A DNA stretch of 64,000 nucleotides, taken from Cepaea nemoralis. Its lineage: Eukaryota; Mollusca; Gastropoda; Stylommatophora; Helicidae. The notes below the pieces were generated by a model that saw only the letters and a program-made list of their open reading frames with translations, searched no databases and was not told where the DNA came from. A program made the position numbers and the translations under genes. Below are positions 11,950 to 23,612 of the stretch, piece after piece; position 1 is the stretch's first letter, and each line of letters opens with the position of its first letter. The stretch covers positions 7,501-71,500 of the forward strand of contig JACEFZ010005099.1 in the NCBI GenBank assembly GCA_014155875.1, given 5' to 3'.

Positions 11950-12180
11950 TGTCTAGTTGGTCATACATCGAGGTGCACTTGTTCCTGTGGAGGGGCGCTG
12001 TCATCATTTGGAGGAGACAGGTTCGAATGCTGGTCTCTACAATTCAGCCCAGGCTTTGTGATATGGAAAAGTATAACCCCACACCAGGTTCCCGCTATAG
12101 GTTGTAGTATTGTGCCTTTTTTAAGCACAATGGGCAAACTATCGTCTATGAAGACGGCAGGGTGGCTAGTATTCCTGTGT
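11950..12180 (+). mobile_element. tRNA-derived SINE-G
   Basis: GTCTAGTTGGTCATACATCG (A-box-like) and GACAGGTTCGAATGCTGG (B box). The head is homologous to the centre of the foldback at 37907-38216, which is otherwise different. Confidence 0.75.
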
Positions 12181-12501
12181 GTAACAGATTCTGTGGCAAA
12201 CAAAAAGTCGGTTTGGACCTAACAAAATTGTATGACGGAAAATGGGAAGTAGGGGCGTGTCCCAGTTATGACCTAAACGTTGTTAATATGGTAGCAGACA
12301 TGGTGAATTATAACGCAATGACAACATTTCGGCGATATATAAGCCCATGGCTTATATGCTTACGGCAATTCATTATCCCATGGCATTACACAGTCACATT
12401 CACTAAGGGAATACAATGTTTTCAACAGCAGAAATTTGCATATTCAAATCGAGTCTTATTTAAGATTTTCGGTACCTAAATTGTTTTCCCTTCATCCACA
12501 G

Positions 12502-12666
12502 TTTCACCGGTTGCCATGTTATGTAGACAAGTGTGACCTTGGGTTCCTGGAAGGCACAGTCTTGTGGAGTTTCCTGACAGATTTGGACAGGGACGACAAC
12601 CCGCTCTTTTTCACAAAAATTCCCCAAGAGTTCTCTGACGTGCAGAAGCGGGTCAAGGAATTCTGG
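12502..12666 (+). CDS. Orphan coding exon of an unrecognised gene
   Basis: A 165-base stretch with a strong acceptor (TTTTCCCTTCATCCACAG) and a strong donor (TTCTGG|GTATGT) that is open in phase 0 at both ends. It encodes 55 residues beginning FHRLPCYVDKCDLGFLEG and ending SDVQKRVKEFW, of mixed globular composition and unlike any transposon protein in the window. I do not recognise the family. It sits between two SINEs; the rest of its gene is not visible here, so neighbouring exons must lie outside the window or be too short to see. Alternatives: a chance ORF with splice-like flanks, or an exon of a dead gene. Confidence 0.5.
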
Positions 12667-12689
12667 GTATGTATATTGCCGTCTTGGCA

Positions 12690-12967
12690 ACCGTGATAAC
12701 CTAGCAGTCAGACGCTGGCCTGCCAGTTCGGTAGTCATGGGTTCAAATCCCCGTCTATGCGGATTTTAAAAACTGACCTTGATTCCCAGACCCATCCAAA
12801 AAATGGGCACCAGCAAATGACTGCGAAGTAAAAGCTGCCGGCGGGATAGTGACAGCACCCCTCAAGTGCCGATTGGTCTAAAAATAAATATGGGTTTGGT
12901 ACCCTATGTCCTTGCGCCTTTAGGCTGACACATCCGACTTCTGCGGGCATTTGTTGACCGGATGAGC
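12690..12967 (+). mobile_element. tRNA-derived SINE-D
   Basis: Head with GATAACCTAGCAGTCAGACG and B box GGGTTCAAATCCCCG, body with GGATTTTAAAAACTGACCTT, then CCGGATGAGCGCAGAAGAAG running into (GAA)n. Fragments of the family occur at 24955-25090 and 32855-32935. Confidence 0.8.
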
Positions 12968-13031
12968 GCAGAAGAAGAAGAAGAAGAAGAAGAAGAAGAA
13001 GAAGAAGAAGAAGAAGAAGAAGAAGAAGAAG

Positions 13032-13062
<31 letters not shown>
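12968..13062. repeat. (GAA)n microsatellite
   Basis: About 31 GAA units growing out of the SINE-D tail. Confidence 0.97.
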
Positions 13063-13139
13063 GACATATGTCCAATACGCCTTACTTAAGGCGAATAGAA
13101 TAACAAGGTTCCTTTATTTCACAAGCTTTACCCAGCAAT

Positions 13140-13462
13140 CTTGTTCTCCTTATAGTCCATGCTGTGTGACTTTTGTGACCATGGCTGTCCATAGCCTTCT
13201 ATCTCTTGTGCACCCGATTATTTCTCATACCGACGTTCTCCCATGCCAATCAAATTGTTCATCATCTTCTCTCTTGGTCTCTGCCTCCGTCTCTTCCCCT
13301 CCAACTTTCATATTTTGATACATACTCCAGCTTTCCCTTCTCAGGACATGCTCAAAGAATGTTGACTGTCTTCTTCGGATGCAGTAATCAGTTCTCTTTG
13401 TGAGTTAACTTCTTTCAAGATATCTTCTTTGCTCTTTCTATCCGAGTATGGTGTTTTCATAA
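13140..13462 (-). pseudogene. LINE C-terminal fragment (RTE-like)
   Basis: Minus strand shows KTPYSDRKSKEDILKEVNSQ, a stretch equivalent to RxxSQHSL(S)M, GKAGVYQNMKV-like, and MVTKVTQHGL-like text with stops: the post-RT tail of an RTE-like LINE, heavily decayed. Confidence 0.6.
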
Positions 13463-13550
13463 TTCGTAATTGGGCGGCTTTAAAGGTGATTTAGGAGAAA
13501 TTGGCACATACAATGTGTGGAAGTCACCGTTCTTAGGCCAACCTACGAGA

Positions 13551-13657
13551 AGCAGAAGAAGAAGAAGAAGAAGAAGAAGAAGAAGAAGAAGAAGAAGAAG
13601 AAGAAGAAGAAGAAGAAGAAGAAGAAGAAGAAGAAGAAGAAGAAGAAATAATGATAA

Positions 13658-13714
<57 letters not shown>

Positions 13715-13885
13715 CAGACAGACAGAAAGACTTACAGAAAAATAAAGAACGAAAGAAAGACTAATAATAATACTACTACTAATAATAATAGTACTAATAG
13801 GAGGAGGAGGAGGAGGAGGAGGAGGAGGAAGAAGAAGAAGAAGAAGAAGAAGAAGAAGAAGAAGAAGAAGAAGAAGAAGAAGAAA
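13551..13885. repeat. Compound (GAA)n (AAAG)n (TAA)n (GGA)n (GAA)n microsatellite
   Basis: GAA at 13551-13648, AAAG at 13660-13715, a short GACA and ACT/AAT stretch, GGA at 13799-13829 and GAA at 13830-13885. Arg-, Lys-, Phe- and Leu-rich ORFs across it are artefacts. Confidence 0.96.
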
Positions 13886-14219
13886 CGTTTGTCTATTCTT
13901 GTCTCCGGTGACCACTGACGAGGGGTTTTCCCTATCTCTCCCCAGGAAGGACCGGCCCCAGCCGACATCAACCACTGAGCGACTCCACCATCTCATCGCA
14001 ATGACTGCCCACTACTCTATCTCAGCGATCTTTCTGTTGACCAGACTCCAGTTACATTTCGATTGTCCAGTATAGAGTTGCAACCATATTCACATCTAGA
14101 ATTATTTAAAGCAAGCCAGGGTTGATTTCAAATTTAGGGGTTTGTTAAGGATGGCCAGAAAATTGTTATTTTATTAAAGGGCAGTTTTCAAACACTAATG
14201 ATTGCTGGAATCCATGTGT

Positions 14220-14221
14220 GT

Positions 14222-14312
<91 letters not shown>
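14220..14312. repeat. (CTTT)n microsatellite
   Basis: About 23 uninterrupted CTTT units. Confidence 0.97.
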
Positions 14313-14869
14313 CGAAAGTCTTATGTAAAGTACAAACATATCAGCTCTCCAGGAAACACAGTTTTGTGATATCTTCTAGATATGACCAGTTTTAAATGTT
14401 CCTATATCAGTCGACACATTGGACTGGTCACCCTTGCACATGACCATTTTATGACAACAGACGTGGACATGTCCCGAGGGCACAGTGACGAGGTGCAATT
14501 TCAAACCTTTAAAGTTTAGTCAGAGCGCTTGCTTAGCGCCCAAACTTGCAAAATACCCCCATGGCTTGTGCATTCATCACCTCTGGCAGCAACAGTCAAA
14601 CTCCTGACCTTTACGTGGCAGAACTGTTTTAACTAACAGGAGAAAGGGCGACGACGAGTCTTTGGCGCCATAAAACCAGACTGCTCTAGATATGTATGTA
14701 CGTTCATACATACGCAGCCATGTGTGTACATACACATATATCTAAATTCGAGAAAGACCACTGTCTACTCTAGAAAAGGAAAAGTGCTGAAGATGGAGGC
14801 ACCACAGAAATCCGGATGCCACGCAATGAAGCCATAAAATATGTTGATTATTGCAACACGTTAAGGTGC

Positions 14870-15735
14870 TCGCCCTGTTATTGATCCCCAGGGAGGTGCA
14901 GTACGAGGCCCTATGCCTCGAAAGGATCCTTCTCAGATGTTATGTGGAGCCAGGGGACCTGAGAATAGAGCGTCTGACCATACCAAGCAAAGACTGAAAA
15001 TAACGCACTAGAATCCGGAGGGTGTCAGCAAAAAAAAACAAAAAACATTTTGAACCAAGAACAGGTAAATGCATGTTGCTTGCAAGAAACTCACCTCAGC
15101 GAAAACATAGCCTTCAAAATCAGAGGCTACCGGTGCTACCAATCTGACCGAAGAGACTGGTGAAAGGGTGGGATACTGACCCTTGTAAAGAATAACATCA
15201 CTGCTTCCCAAATTGAAGTATACATGGAAGGGGCCGAGTATCAGACACTTAGACTTAAGACAGACAATACAGATCTACGCCTGATCAATCAGTACTGTCC
15301 AAGGTGATCGCCTGCATGCACTGGGCACATTATCATTAAAAGACAAAATATGATTGTTTGTGGGACTTCAACCGCCACTCGCAGATCCGGGGCTATGATC
15401 ACATGAGCTAGAGAGGAGATAGACAGGAAGACGCAGCATGAGAATAGATTCATCTTGATTAACAAGCTGTCTGACCCACATACCTTCTACTCGAGATCAT
15501 GGCACAGTACAACTACACCTGATCTGGCTTGTCATTCCCCAGACCTGGGGTGGAACTTCACTCAAATTGTTGGGAATCAACTTAGTGGCAGTGACTATCG
15601 TTTTCTAACTAGTAAATGAGCTTACAAGTGAAAACAGCACACTCTCCAGGCAGAACTACAAGAAAGCAGACTGGGCAATGTACAAACATCACACCAGCAC
15701 TGGTTAGAAATCTGAACACAGATAAAGACATAAAT
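14870..15735 (+). pseudogene. LINE fragment: end of ORF1 and APE endonuclease
   Basis: Plus strand, several frames: GAVRGPMPRKDPSQM, then NPEGVS, CLQETHLSENIAFKIRGYRC (with one frame change), LVKNNITASQIEVYMEGAEY, LRLKTDNTDLRLINQYCP, and RLILINKLSDPHTFYSRSWH. These are the N-terminal motifs of an APE endonuclease of an I/jockey-type LINE. Truncated on the right next to the mariner. Confidence 0.75.
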
Positions 15736-15741
15736 AAAGCA

Positions 15742-17067
15742 TAAGGGTCGTTCATTTGAAACCCGTTCCAATGGCTTTATTACAAAAGCATGAAAGAAAC
15801 ATTAACAGGTGTGGTAGAATTAACAAAGCATTCATTTTGAATGAATTATGCACCATGGGTAAGTCAGAAGAAGTCGCCGTAGGCATTCAGGCAAGCGTCC
15901 CATTGCTTAGGTAGGCGGCGAATGCCGTCTGCGAAAAAGGATTGTGGTTGCTCACTGAACCAAGATTTACCGCGTTCATTACGTCTGCATCTGTGTGAAA
16001 TCGTTGCCCCTTGAGAGCGTTTTTTTAAGAGGTCCCAACACATGAAAATCACATGGTGACAAATCAGGACTATGGGCTGGATGTTGCAGAATTTCCCACT
16101 TCTTCCAAGCTAATGTTTCCTGCCCAATTTTTGCGACATGCGGACGAGCATTATCGTGCAACAAAATCACACCGCGAGAAAGCATTCCGGGCCGTTTATT
16201 CTTAATGGCTTTTTGCAGCTTGTCTAGTGTTTCCAAGTAGTGGGTAGTGTTGATGTTGACATCAGGCTCTTTAAAGTCGGCCAACAATAGGCCTTCATGG
16301 TTTAAAAAAAAATGCGCTCAGCATAACCTTACCAGCGGAAAACTGTAACTTTAATTTTTTGGCTTTTGGTGATCAAGCATGCTTCCAATGCATTCTCTCT
16401 CTTTTGCTGCTCGGCTCAAAGTGGTGACGGAAGAGAAATGCATCACTCTCCACTCTGTAACGCAGCAAGTGGTTCAAACACCATCCCATGCGTTCCTCTT
16501 TTGGTGGTCGGTCAACATCCGTGGTACTCACTGTGAACACACCTTCCGATTTTGCAGTTTCGTACGAACGACCTTTTGAATTGTCCCAATTGACACATCA
16601 AATTCTTTCGCTAGCGAACGTATGCTTCGACAACGGTTCATCTGTACTGCTTCATCAATTTTGACGATGGTTTTTTTTTCTGTTGCAACAATATGCGCTT
16701 GATCCGGCCGTCGAAGATCTGTCGTGAACTGACGTCCTTTCCGAAATATTCGTGCCCAGTCTGTCACTGTTGTCTTCGACACACATTTGTTACCGTACGC
16801 TGCCTGCATTCTTCGATGAATGTCCACAGGTCGACGTCCTTCAAATGAAAGAAACTGAATCACCGCTCTTTAAGCTTCTTTGGACGGATTTTGGATCAAC
16901 TCGGCCATTTTCACAACGGTCAGAAACAGAACCTATGCATCATGGGACGATAAGTACGTGTTCTTTTATTCATTGGTCAGCACTTATCACATGACTGACA
17001 TAATCATGTTCAACGTACACAATTACGCCCGGTACGGCACGAACGGATTTCAAATGAACGCTCCTAA
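15742..17067 (-). mobile_element. mariner (SETMAR-type) DNA transposon
   Basis: Terminal inverted repeats: left GGGTCGTTCATTTGAAACCC, right end reading (reverse complement) GGAGCGTTCATTTGAAATCC, with TA next to both ends. The transposase between them is on the minus strand. Confidence 0.88.
15864..16863 (-). pseudogene. mariner transposase, decayed
   Basis: N-terminal helix-turn-helix part (16863-16528: MIQFLSFEGRRPVDIHRRM, AAYGNKCVSKTTVTDWARIF, IGTIQKVVRTKL), a broken middle (GKVMLSAFFF-like at about 16300), and the catalytic part (16287-15979: HDNARPH, HPAHSPDLSPCDFH) with the second and third Asp separated by 34 residues, the mariner D34D spacing. The C-terminus is shifted into another frame (QWDACLNAYGDFF, 15864). 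At least two frame changes and one stop make it non-functional. Confidence 0.9.
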
Positions 17068-17755
17068 TAGTTGAAGAGTTTGGTAAGTGCATACTACAAG
17101 CAGCATAGCTAGCTGAGTCACTTACTCTTCCTTATGTTATTAAGTTCTCATCCACTGTCCACTGTGGATGGTGTGCTAGTGGCCCCGAGTAACAAGATGT
17201 TAAGTCCATCCCATGGTATGCTTTTGACATACTACAATCTCCTCTCTGTCACAACCTGGTGCAGTACAACAGGCTTGTGTACAATAATCGTCATACATTG
17301 TTGAAGACATAACTCACTTGTGTGGTTGATAATGTCTATTTGATGTAAAGTACTTGTCGTTGTAAATATATATTCTGGTATAATGTTCTTGCGTATCTGC
17401 TTTGCGACTAACGAGTGACTTTTGGTTACTAAGCTGCCCCGTGCCTGAACGAGGGACTGTTTCTTTCCCGATTCAGAACAATACTGATCGCGAGGTTCTC
17501 TCGTGTTAACCCAAGTTTTTGTCACTACAGCTCACTGGCTTAGCCGCCTAACTGGCATTCTGGCCATGTCACGTATTTCTGTCTAGCTATAGTCTGTTTT
17601 CAGATGAACTGTTGTGTAAAGTTTACGTCTCATCTTTCAGTCATAGTTACTGTATCTAGATACATAACACAAATGATGGTTGCAAGAGAAAACACAAATC
17701 AATGACCACATGCAGCTATGAACAATAATATCAGGAATCCAGTGTGTGACTAGCT

Positions 17756-17777
17756 GGGGGGGGGGGGGGGGGGGGGA
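17756..17777. repeat. (G)n homopolymer
   Basis: About 21 consecutive G; G-quadruplex capable. Confidence 0.9.
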
Positions 17778-17809
17778 ATCGTGGTAGAGGTTGAAGCAGA
17801 GGCATGCTT

Positions 17810-17965
17810 AACCGACCGGCAACTAGAGTAGCCGTGTTCTTTGACATCTTCTGGGAGTGACAAGCCAGATAGCATTAGAAACCAATGGCTCTTGTAAAAA
17901 TGTCTGGCTCAATACTGAGAATCGAACCCAGTAACTTCTTACCTTCATTATGATCATCTGCATTA
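17810..17965 (-). mobile_element. tRNA-derived SINE-H fragment
   Basis: Contains GAATCGAACCCAGTAACTTC, a B box in the minus orientation, as in the copy at 42680-42915. Confidence 0.5.
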
Positions 17966-17989
17966 ATAATCATAGAAGCAAGTGTATCT

Positions 17990-18628
17990 AAATATGTGCA
18001 TATCAAATTTACATCTCATCTAATTCCTCTTGTACCTTGTGGTGTCGAGGTGAAGCATAAACAGCAAGAGAGTGCCCGTTTATGGGCTTCATATATTGAG
18101 ATTCCCATGGACCCTGCAATTCCCCCTGTCCATCGTTTACTTGGCTGGCCTTTTCTTCTGCTTCCATTTTGGTCTGTACATCATTGCTTGTTGTGGTATA
18201 TTGTTAGCTGTAATCTAGTTATATAGCCAAACCGTTTAACTTGCTGTTCACTGATGAAATCAAGCGCTGCTATAACCACAACTTTAGCCCTGATTTCTTC
18301 ATTTCTCTCTTCTTTATACATTGAGTATTCTTCTCAGTAATCTCATTTCTGTTGTGATTTTTCTTTTCTCTTTTTCTGTCATTGTCCAGGTTTGGCATAG
18401 GGTTGGCATGAAGATTGTGTTGTAGAGTGCTTTTTAGTAGTTATTGATACATGTTTGTTCTTTAGTATTGGTGCCATTTGTCCAATGAGTTGGTTTGCTT
18501 TACTGGATTTATTTTCGATCTCATATTCTGAATTGCCATTTGATGATATTATACTTCCTAAGAACTTGAAGCTCTTTACTTGTTTCAGGGGGTGTTATGT
18601 TAGAAGAATCTTTGTTGGTTTCTTCTTT
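17990..18628 (-). pseudogene. RTE-E LINE C-terminal part (left of nested insertion)
   Basis: Minus strand reads KITTEMRLLRRILN, RAKVVVIAALDFISEQQVKR, FGYITRLQLTIY, RKGQPSKRWTGGIAGSMGIS, the post-RT tail of an RTE-like LINE with stops. Its upstream part resumes at 22976-23500; a separate copy of the junction region lies at 63596-63850. Confidence 0.78.
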
Positions 18629-21600
18629 GGTTGTAGTCGTAGGAACTCCGACGAGAAGCTTCCGATCATCAGAAGTTCCACCTTCCCCAAGCATTTCGAA
18701 CCCTTTAATTTCTTAATACTTTCTGGGGGCGGTCCCGTTCGGGTCATGACTCCTGGCGTCTGCCTCCTGCCGTGGAGACTTTAGTTCGGTCATATTCGTT
18801 ATCCCTGATGTTAAGCTTGTCCCTTCGCTGTTACCTTGTCCACTCTCAAGTCCCCCCTCCCTCGGTGGGGATAGCCCGTGCAGTCTGTGCCTGCCCCTTA
18901 ACACGTCAGGTCGTGGGATGCTAGCTCCATCACCCGCCACGGCCTCTGTCGCCTCTACTTATCTTCGTTGCCGTGTGCCTTCCTCGTGCCCCGTTCACGG
19001 CGCCGCACCCTATTAGGAAGCCGGATTCTTCCTTTCTACTCGGACCCACCTCTTGGTCTGTCTGCAACTGACTATACCACGTAGTATGCATACCTCGTGA
19101 CAATGTGAAGTGGGGGTTATTATGGCAGCTTTGTTAAATGCGCTCGGACTGGGTGCGACCTACGGTTAATTATCGCTATATTGTGGAGGTTGGACGTCGG
19201 CCGACATTTGCGTGATTGACTGCACTGGGACTCGCCACCACGTTCGAAGGAAAGGCTAAAGAGCTGACACGAGACGTTGTAAAGTTCGTGGTTTTGATTG
19301 AGAAATTGTTGGTATTGCAGTCACCGCTTCTAACCATACTAGTTCCGAGACTCATTCCAATTTAGGTTGCGGCAGTTCCACAGCCAGCACGAGGCCTTTT
19401 CGGCAGCCTCAGACAGTTGTTTTTGGGCCGGGCCCTTGCTCGTCCTTTGATGCCCATTCGTTTCAGCACATCAAACACGGAGTAGGAGACAAGACCTCGC
19501 GCGCCTACCTCGACGGCGAACAGCCTGACGGTGTAACCCTCCCGCCTAAGACTCGCGACCATGTCATTGTACTTCTCTGTCTTGTGCAGGTGCTGCTCCT
19601 CAATATTCGATTCGTACGGGACAGTCAGCTCAATCAGCGTTAGCTGCTTGGCTGACGAGGAGCTAAGCACAATGTCAGGTCGCAAGCCAAACCTTCGGAT
19701 CACCTCAGGGTAATTGCCACGGTCCTTTAGGTCTACGGTCAGTTGCCAGTCCCTCGCACCGTCGAAGACGGTAGCAAGCGGCAAGTCGTCAGCTTTACCA
19801 TTTTTGCGCCCTGCTCGGACGAAGGAAATTTCCATCGGCCTCGGTCCGTTCCCCTCTTTGTTAGCTTTCATCCTTGCCACGTCCACTATGGCGGCCAACT
19901 CGGTCAGGACTTTGTTATGTCGCCATGTGAAACGCCCCTGGGTTAGGGCAACCTTGCAACCAGACAGCACGTGCTCCGCTGTCTGGACTATCTGGACTTT
20001 CGTGTAGAGGGGACAAAACGGGTCGGTAGTTAACCCCCACGTTGCAAAGTTGGCACCTGATGGCAGGACATCGTAGAGGGATCGGATGACGACACTTAGA
20101 CGCAGTGGTGCCATGCGCCAGATTTCGTTCCACGTAATGGATCTCTGCACAACCGCTTCCCATGACATCCACTACGCTTGCTGCGCCTGTTGGGCAGCCT
20201 TGCGGAGTCTTCCGTCATCTTCCTCCTTGCGGATCTCCTTGACCACCAGGTCCCTGCGTTCCTTGGCATTCGCCTTCGACCACATCGGATCATTCACTTG
20301 GAATCCGAACCCTTGCTTGCCAAGCTGGGTGTGGCCCATTACCTCCTTCAGCTGGAGTGTAGCCTGGGCTTGTTCGACTGCGCTGACGACTTTCCACTTC
20401 CTTCCCGTCTTCAAGGCGGGAACCGAAGCGCTGACCGTTATGTCTGGAGACTCGCGCAGCATCATCGCGAGTCAGGCTTTTCCGGCTTTAAACTCTTCCA
20501 TGAGGGACAGAAACGGGAGGACGAGCTTGCTCTGCTTACAATACAATGCGACAGTCGTGAGGCATGTGGGTACTCCAAGCCACTTTCTCATGTATCTGCT
20601 TGTCTTGCCCTCCATGGCGCTCACTGTGGTCACGCCGATATCATATATCAGCAGCGGCCACAGGAGTTTCGGAATAAGCATAAACTGGAGCACCCAGATT
20701 TTGAACTTGCCTATCAGCCTGGTCTTATCGATGGTATTCAGGCCGTTCGTCAGCATTGTTTGTATCTCCGCCACCGCGTTCCTGTCCGTCAGGGTTGAGT
20801 CGTACACACGACCGAGACTCTTCACAGGTTCCTCCATCACCGTGGGAATCGCCTGTCCGGATACCGTGAACCTCCTTTCCACCGCCTTACCCTTCATGAT
20901 CGACAGGCTTCTCGATTTCTTTGGCTTGAAGCTCATCCTGCATCAGCCAATCAGATCGCCCAGCCTGATGAGAGCGCTACGAGCATCGCTCTCCTTCGGT
21001 GTCAGGATTGTCGTATCGTCCATGAAGGCCTTCAGCGGTGGCGTGTTCACCTCTTCACTGAGTCTCGGCCGTGTGCATAGCCGGATGCCGCATCCAGTAT
21101 GACCTGCATGGCTATGACAAATAATATTGGCGAAATCGTACATCCATGGCAATACCCACTTCCAGGTCGATCCATCTGGTCGTGAACGTTTTGGTCGAGA
21201 ACCGAAGAGAGAAGCCCGAGAAGTACTGCACTAGCATTTCTGTTATGTTCTCGGCACGTGATAAACCTTGAGTGCATGCCAGACCAACTGGTGTGGCACT
21301 GACCCATAGGCGTTCGCCAGATCCAGCCATATCACGTGGAGTTCTTCCTTCTTCGTCTTCGCTCTCTGGATAGCATCCCAGATCATGGTACTGTGCTCGA
21401 GACAACCGGGGATTCCTGGTAGCCCCCCTTTTTGAACCGCTGACTTGATGTACTTGTTCCCCGTCAAGTACTTCGTGATTCGACTGGCCATGATCGAGAA
21501 GAATATTTTCCCCTCAACGGTTAGAAGAGAGATCGGCCTGAATTGGGTAATGCCTGCAGAGTTCTGCTCTTTTGGAATGTAGATTCCGTTGGCCGTCTTC

Positions 21601-22975
21601 CACTCCGTGCTGACATGCTTTTGCTTCCACGCGGATTTCAGTATCCGGTGTAGCTTCATAAGGACTTTCGGTCATCTTTTATAGACTGTATAAGGCACAC
21701 CGTTGGGCCCCGGTGCTGACTTGCTTTTTGCCTTCTTCACTACTGCAACCACCTCGCTCCACATAGGAGGCCTGGAATTGAACTCCACAGTTGGTTCCGC
21801 CGGGCTTGTGAGTCCCTCGATCTCTCCGAGTGGGACGTTCCGTTGGGCATCGGAGTACGTCGTCACGAGGTGGTTCTCCAATTCCTCTTTGCTGACGTAG
21901 AGGACGCCAGATCGCGGCTGCTCGAACAAGCCTCGTGCAGACTCGTATGGTTCCCGGAAGAACCTCTCATGTTCCTTCCGGGTTTTCCGCCCGTTTTTTT
22001 GCAAAACCTTTCCGCACGGGAGAAGGCATTGTGCCTGGCTTTCAGATGATGACACACCTGGCGCAAGCCCTCCTTCTCATGCTCGGGCGCTGATTTCCAT
22101 CGTCTCCGAGCGAAGTTCTTTTCTTTCCTCACCTCTTCAAGCAGTCTCTGCAGCCGGGCCTTCTGCGGCAGAGTTGCTTCCCTCCTTTGGCTGCTACCAA
22201 AATGACTCAGCGAGTGGAGGTAGACAATCTCTCCGAACTTTACTAACTTATCATCAAGGGATATGTGTACTCATCTTCTAAAACACCGAACAACTTTGCG
22301 TCTAGTGACGCCCTCTGCCTTCCTGGTGGCATTAGGGAGCTTGAGATCTTCACTGCGCGGGTACGTCACAGGTGACACCGTCACACGTGACGATGTCACG
22401 TGTGACAACTTGAGTATTATCAGCTCTGTGGGGTTCGCCCTGACTGATATCCTCTTGCGTCTCATGCTCCCTTTCAGGGCTGCGCTGTCGTGCTTACTGT
22501 GACGCACTTCTTTCCAGCGTGAATTCTCATTCCCCGGAAGGACGGGAAGCTCCTACCACAAACGCATGAGTAGTCCAACGTCCGTTGTTCTGAGCTCATG
22601 ATTGGACGGTCCGTGTCGCCTCCATGTGGTCGCCAATGGATCCTTCATTCTCTCCCTCCCCCCACCCTCCTTTCGGAGAATCCTGCGGACATCTTTCTTT
22701 AGGTTGTCCTACCATATTTGATTGTTGATGATGAGGTTTATACAGCGTTAGAGGTCATCAGCCCGGTCCGCTGTCGGCTCCAACCGGTGAAGCGTTTCAC
22801 CGGTGGGGCCAATTTACCACTGGGCTGTACTGGTCAGCAGTAGCAGTAGCCCCTCTCTCTGGGCATGTCTGCTGGACTAGCCACACGTTAGTTGTAGGAA
22901 CTCCGACGCGGAGCAACCACGGCAGGGGGCTTCCTATCATCAGAAAGTAACCCCTTTCACAAGCATTTCGGACGT
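18629..22975 (-). mobile_element. RLE-type LINE (R2/NeSL-like group), nested in RTE-E
   Basis: GC-rich block interrupting RTE-E. Both ends carry a similar sequence of about 70-80 bases in the same orientation: GTAGGAACTCCGACG, then CTTCCgATCATCAGAA-like, then CACAAGCATTTCG (18637-18705 and 22893-22973). The protein-coding part is at 19362-22507. Confidence 0.8.
19362..22507 (-). pseudogene. RLE-type LINE ORF: RT + zinc knuckle + restriction-like endonuclease
   Basis: The frame runs almost unbroken. RT motifs: VVKKAKSKSAPGPNGVPYTV (about 21680), FRPISLLTVEGKIFFSIMAS, VIWLDLANAYGSVPHQLVW, ISPILFVIAMQ, catalytic AFMDDTTILT (about 21020). Then FKPKKSRSLSIMKGKAVERR, a thumb-like region, CPLY..H..SGC (CCHC-like knuckle) and the endonuclease RPDIVLSSSSAKQLTLIELT with VPYES. 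Four in-frame stops (21672, 20937, 20466, 20169) plus a local frameshift near 21240 disable it; everything else is preserved. The endonuclease position after the RT places it with the R2/NeSL/Hero-like LINEs; the exact clade is not certain. Confidence 0.85.
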
Positions 22976-23500
22976 CATTACCTCTGTCATTATAGTTTTT
23001 ATAGTTATAGTCATTACCTCTGTTTTACTTATACTAATTTTCATATTATGTTCCTTAAACACACTATTTATGTGGTCTTGTAATTTTGATTCTGATGTTG
23101 CTATTAAGCTTGATCGTCCGCAAATAAGAGCTCTTTAATTTTGTAATTTTAACCGATTCTTCTTCTGTGTTTTGTTCTTCATGCGGTGTTGTTAAGGTCT
23201 CTCTTTGGCTGGTTTCTATACATATGCTATCTATATAGGTTATGAACAAGAGGCGGTACACTACACAACCGGATCTTATAGTGAAGGGTTCTGAGTGTCC
23301 TCCATTTGTTCTTACTGTGCATTCACTGTTGTTGTATAAGCTTCTACATAAGTTTGTTAGATGTGAACTCACTCTATATCGTTTAAGGATTTCCCACAGC
23401 TTGTTCCTATCTACTCTATCAAATGCCTTTTCTTGGTCGACAAAGGCTAAGTATAGTGTTTCATTAAATTTAAAGATAAATGAAAACAACACCACAGACT
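22976..23500 (-). pseudogene. RTE-E LINE reverse transcriptase part (right of nested insertion)
   Basis: Minus strand: LYLAFVDQEKAFDRVDRNKL, WEILKRYRVSSHLTNLCRSL, YNNSECTVRTNGGHSEPF, TIRSGC: RT motifs A and B, then the remnant after the YADD region. The nonsense changes and the loss of the YADD block make it non-coding. Continues at 18628 on the other side of the RLE-type LINE. Confidence 0.82.
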
Positions 23501-23514
23501 GCCAATGTTTTGAA

Positions 23515-23612
23515 AGAGACTTAGAAGAAGGCGGCTGTCAATATTCCGTGGCACATTATGAGAAGAGATGAACTGGAACATATAATAACTGGTAAGATTC
23601 AAGGAAATCTTC
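23515..23612 (+). pseudogene. RTE-like LINE tail fragment
   Basis: Plus strand has the RRRLSIFRGTL-like and RRDELEHIITGKIQGN text of an RTE C-terminus, in the opposite orientation to RTE-E. Confidence 0.6.

Noticed and set aside
17232..17525. 97-codon minus ORF beside the mariner, considered as a gene or an LTR
   Set aside because: No domain, no splice-site context and no second LTR copy seen in the window.
20086..21102. 338-codon plus-strand ORF
   Set aside because: Antisense shadow of the RLE-type LINE; no recognisable domain, whereas the minus strand has RT and endonuclease motifs.
18637..22973. LTR retrotransposon on the basis of about 75-base direct repeats
   Set aside because: The coding region is an RT plus restriction-like endonuclease with no gag, protease or integrase; the repeats are too short for LTRs.
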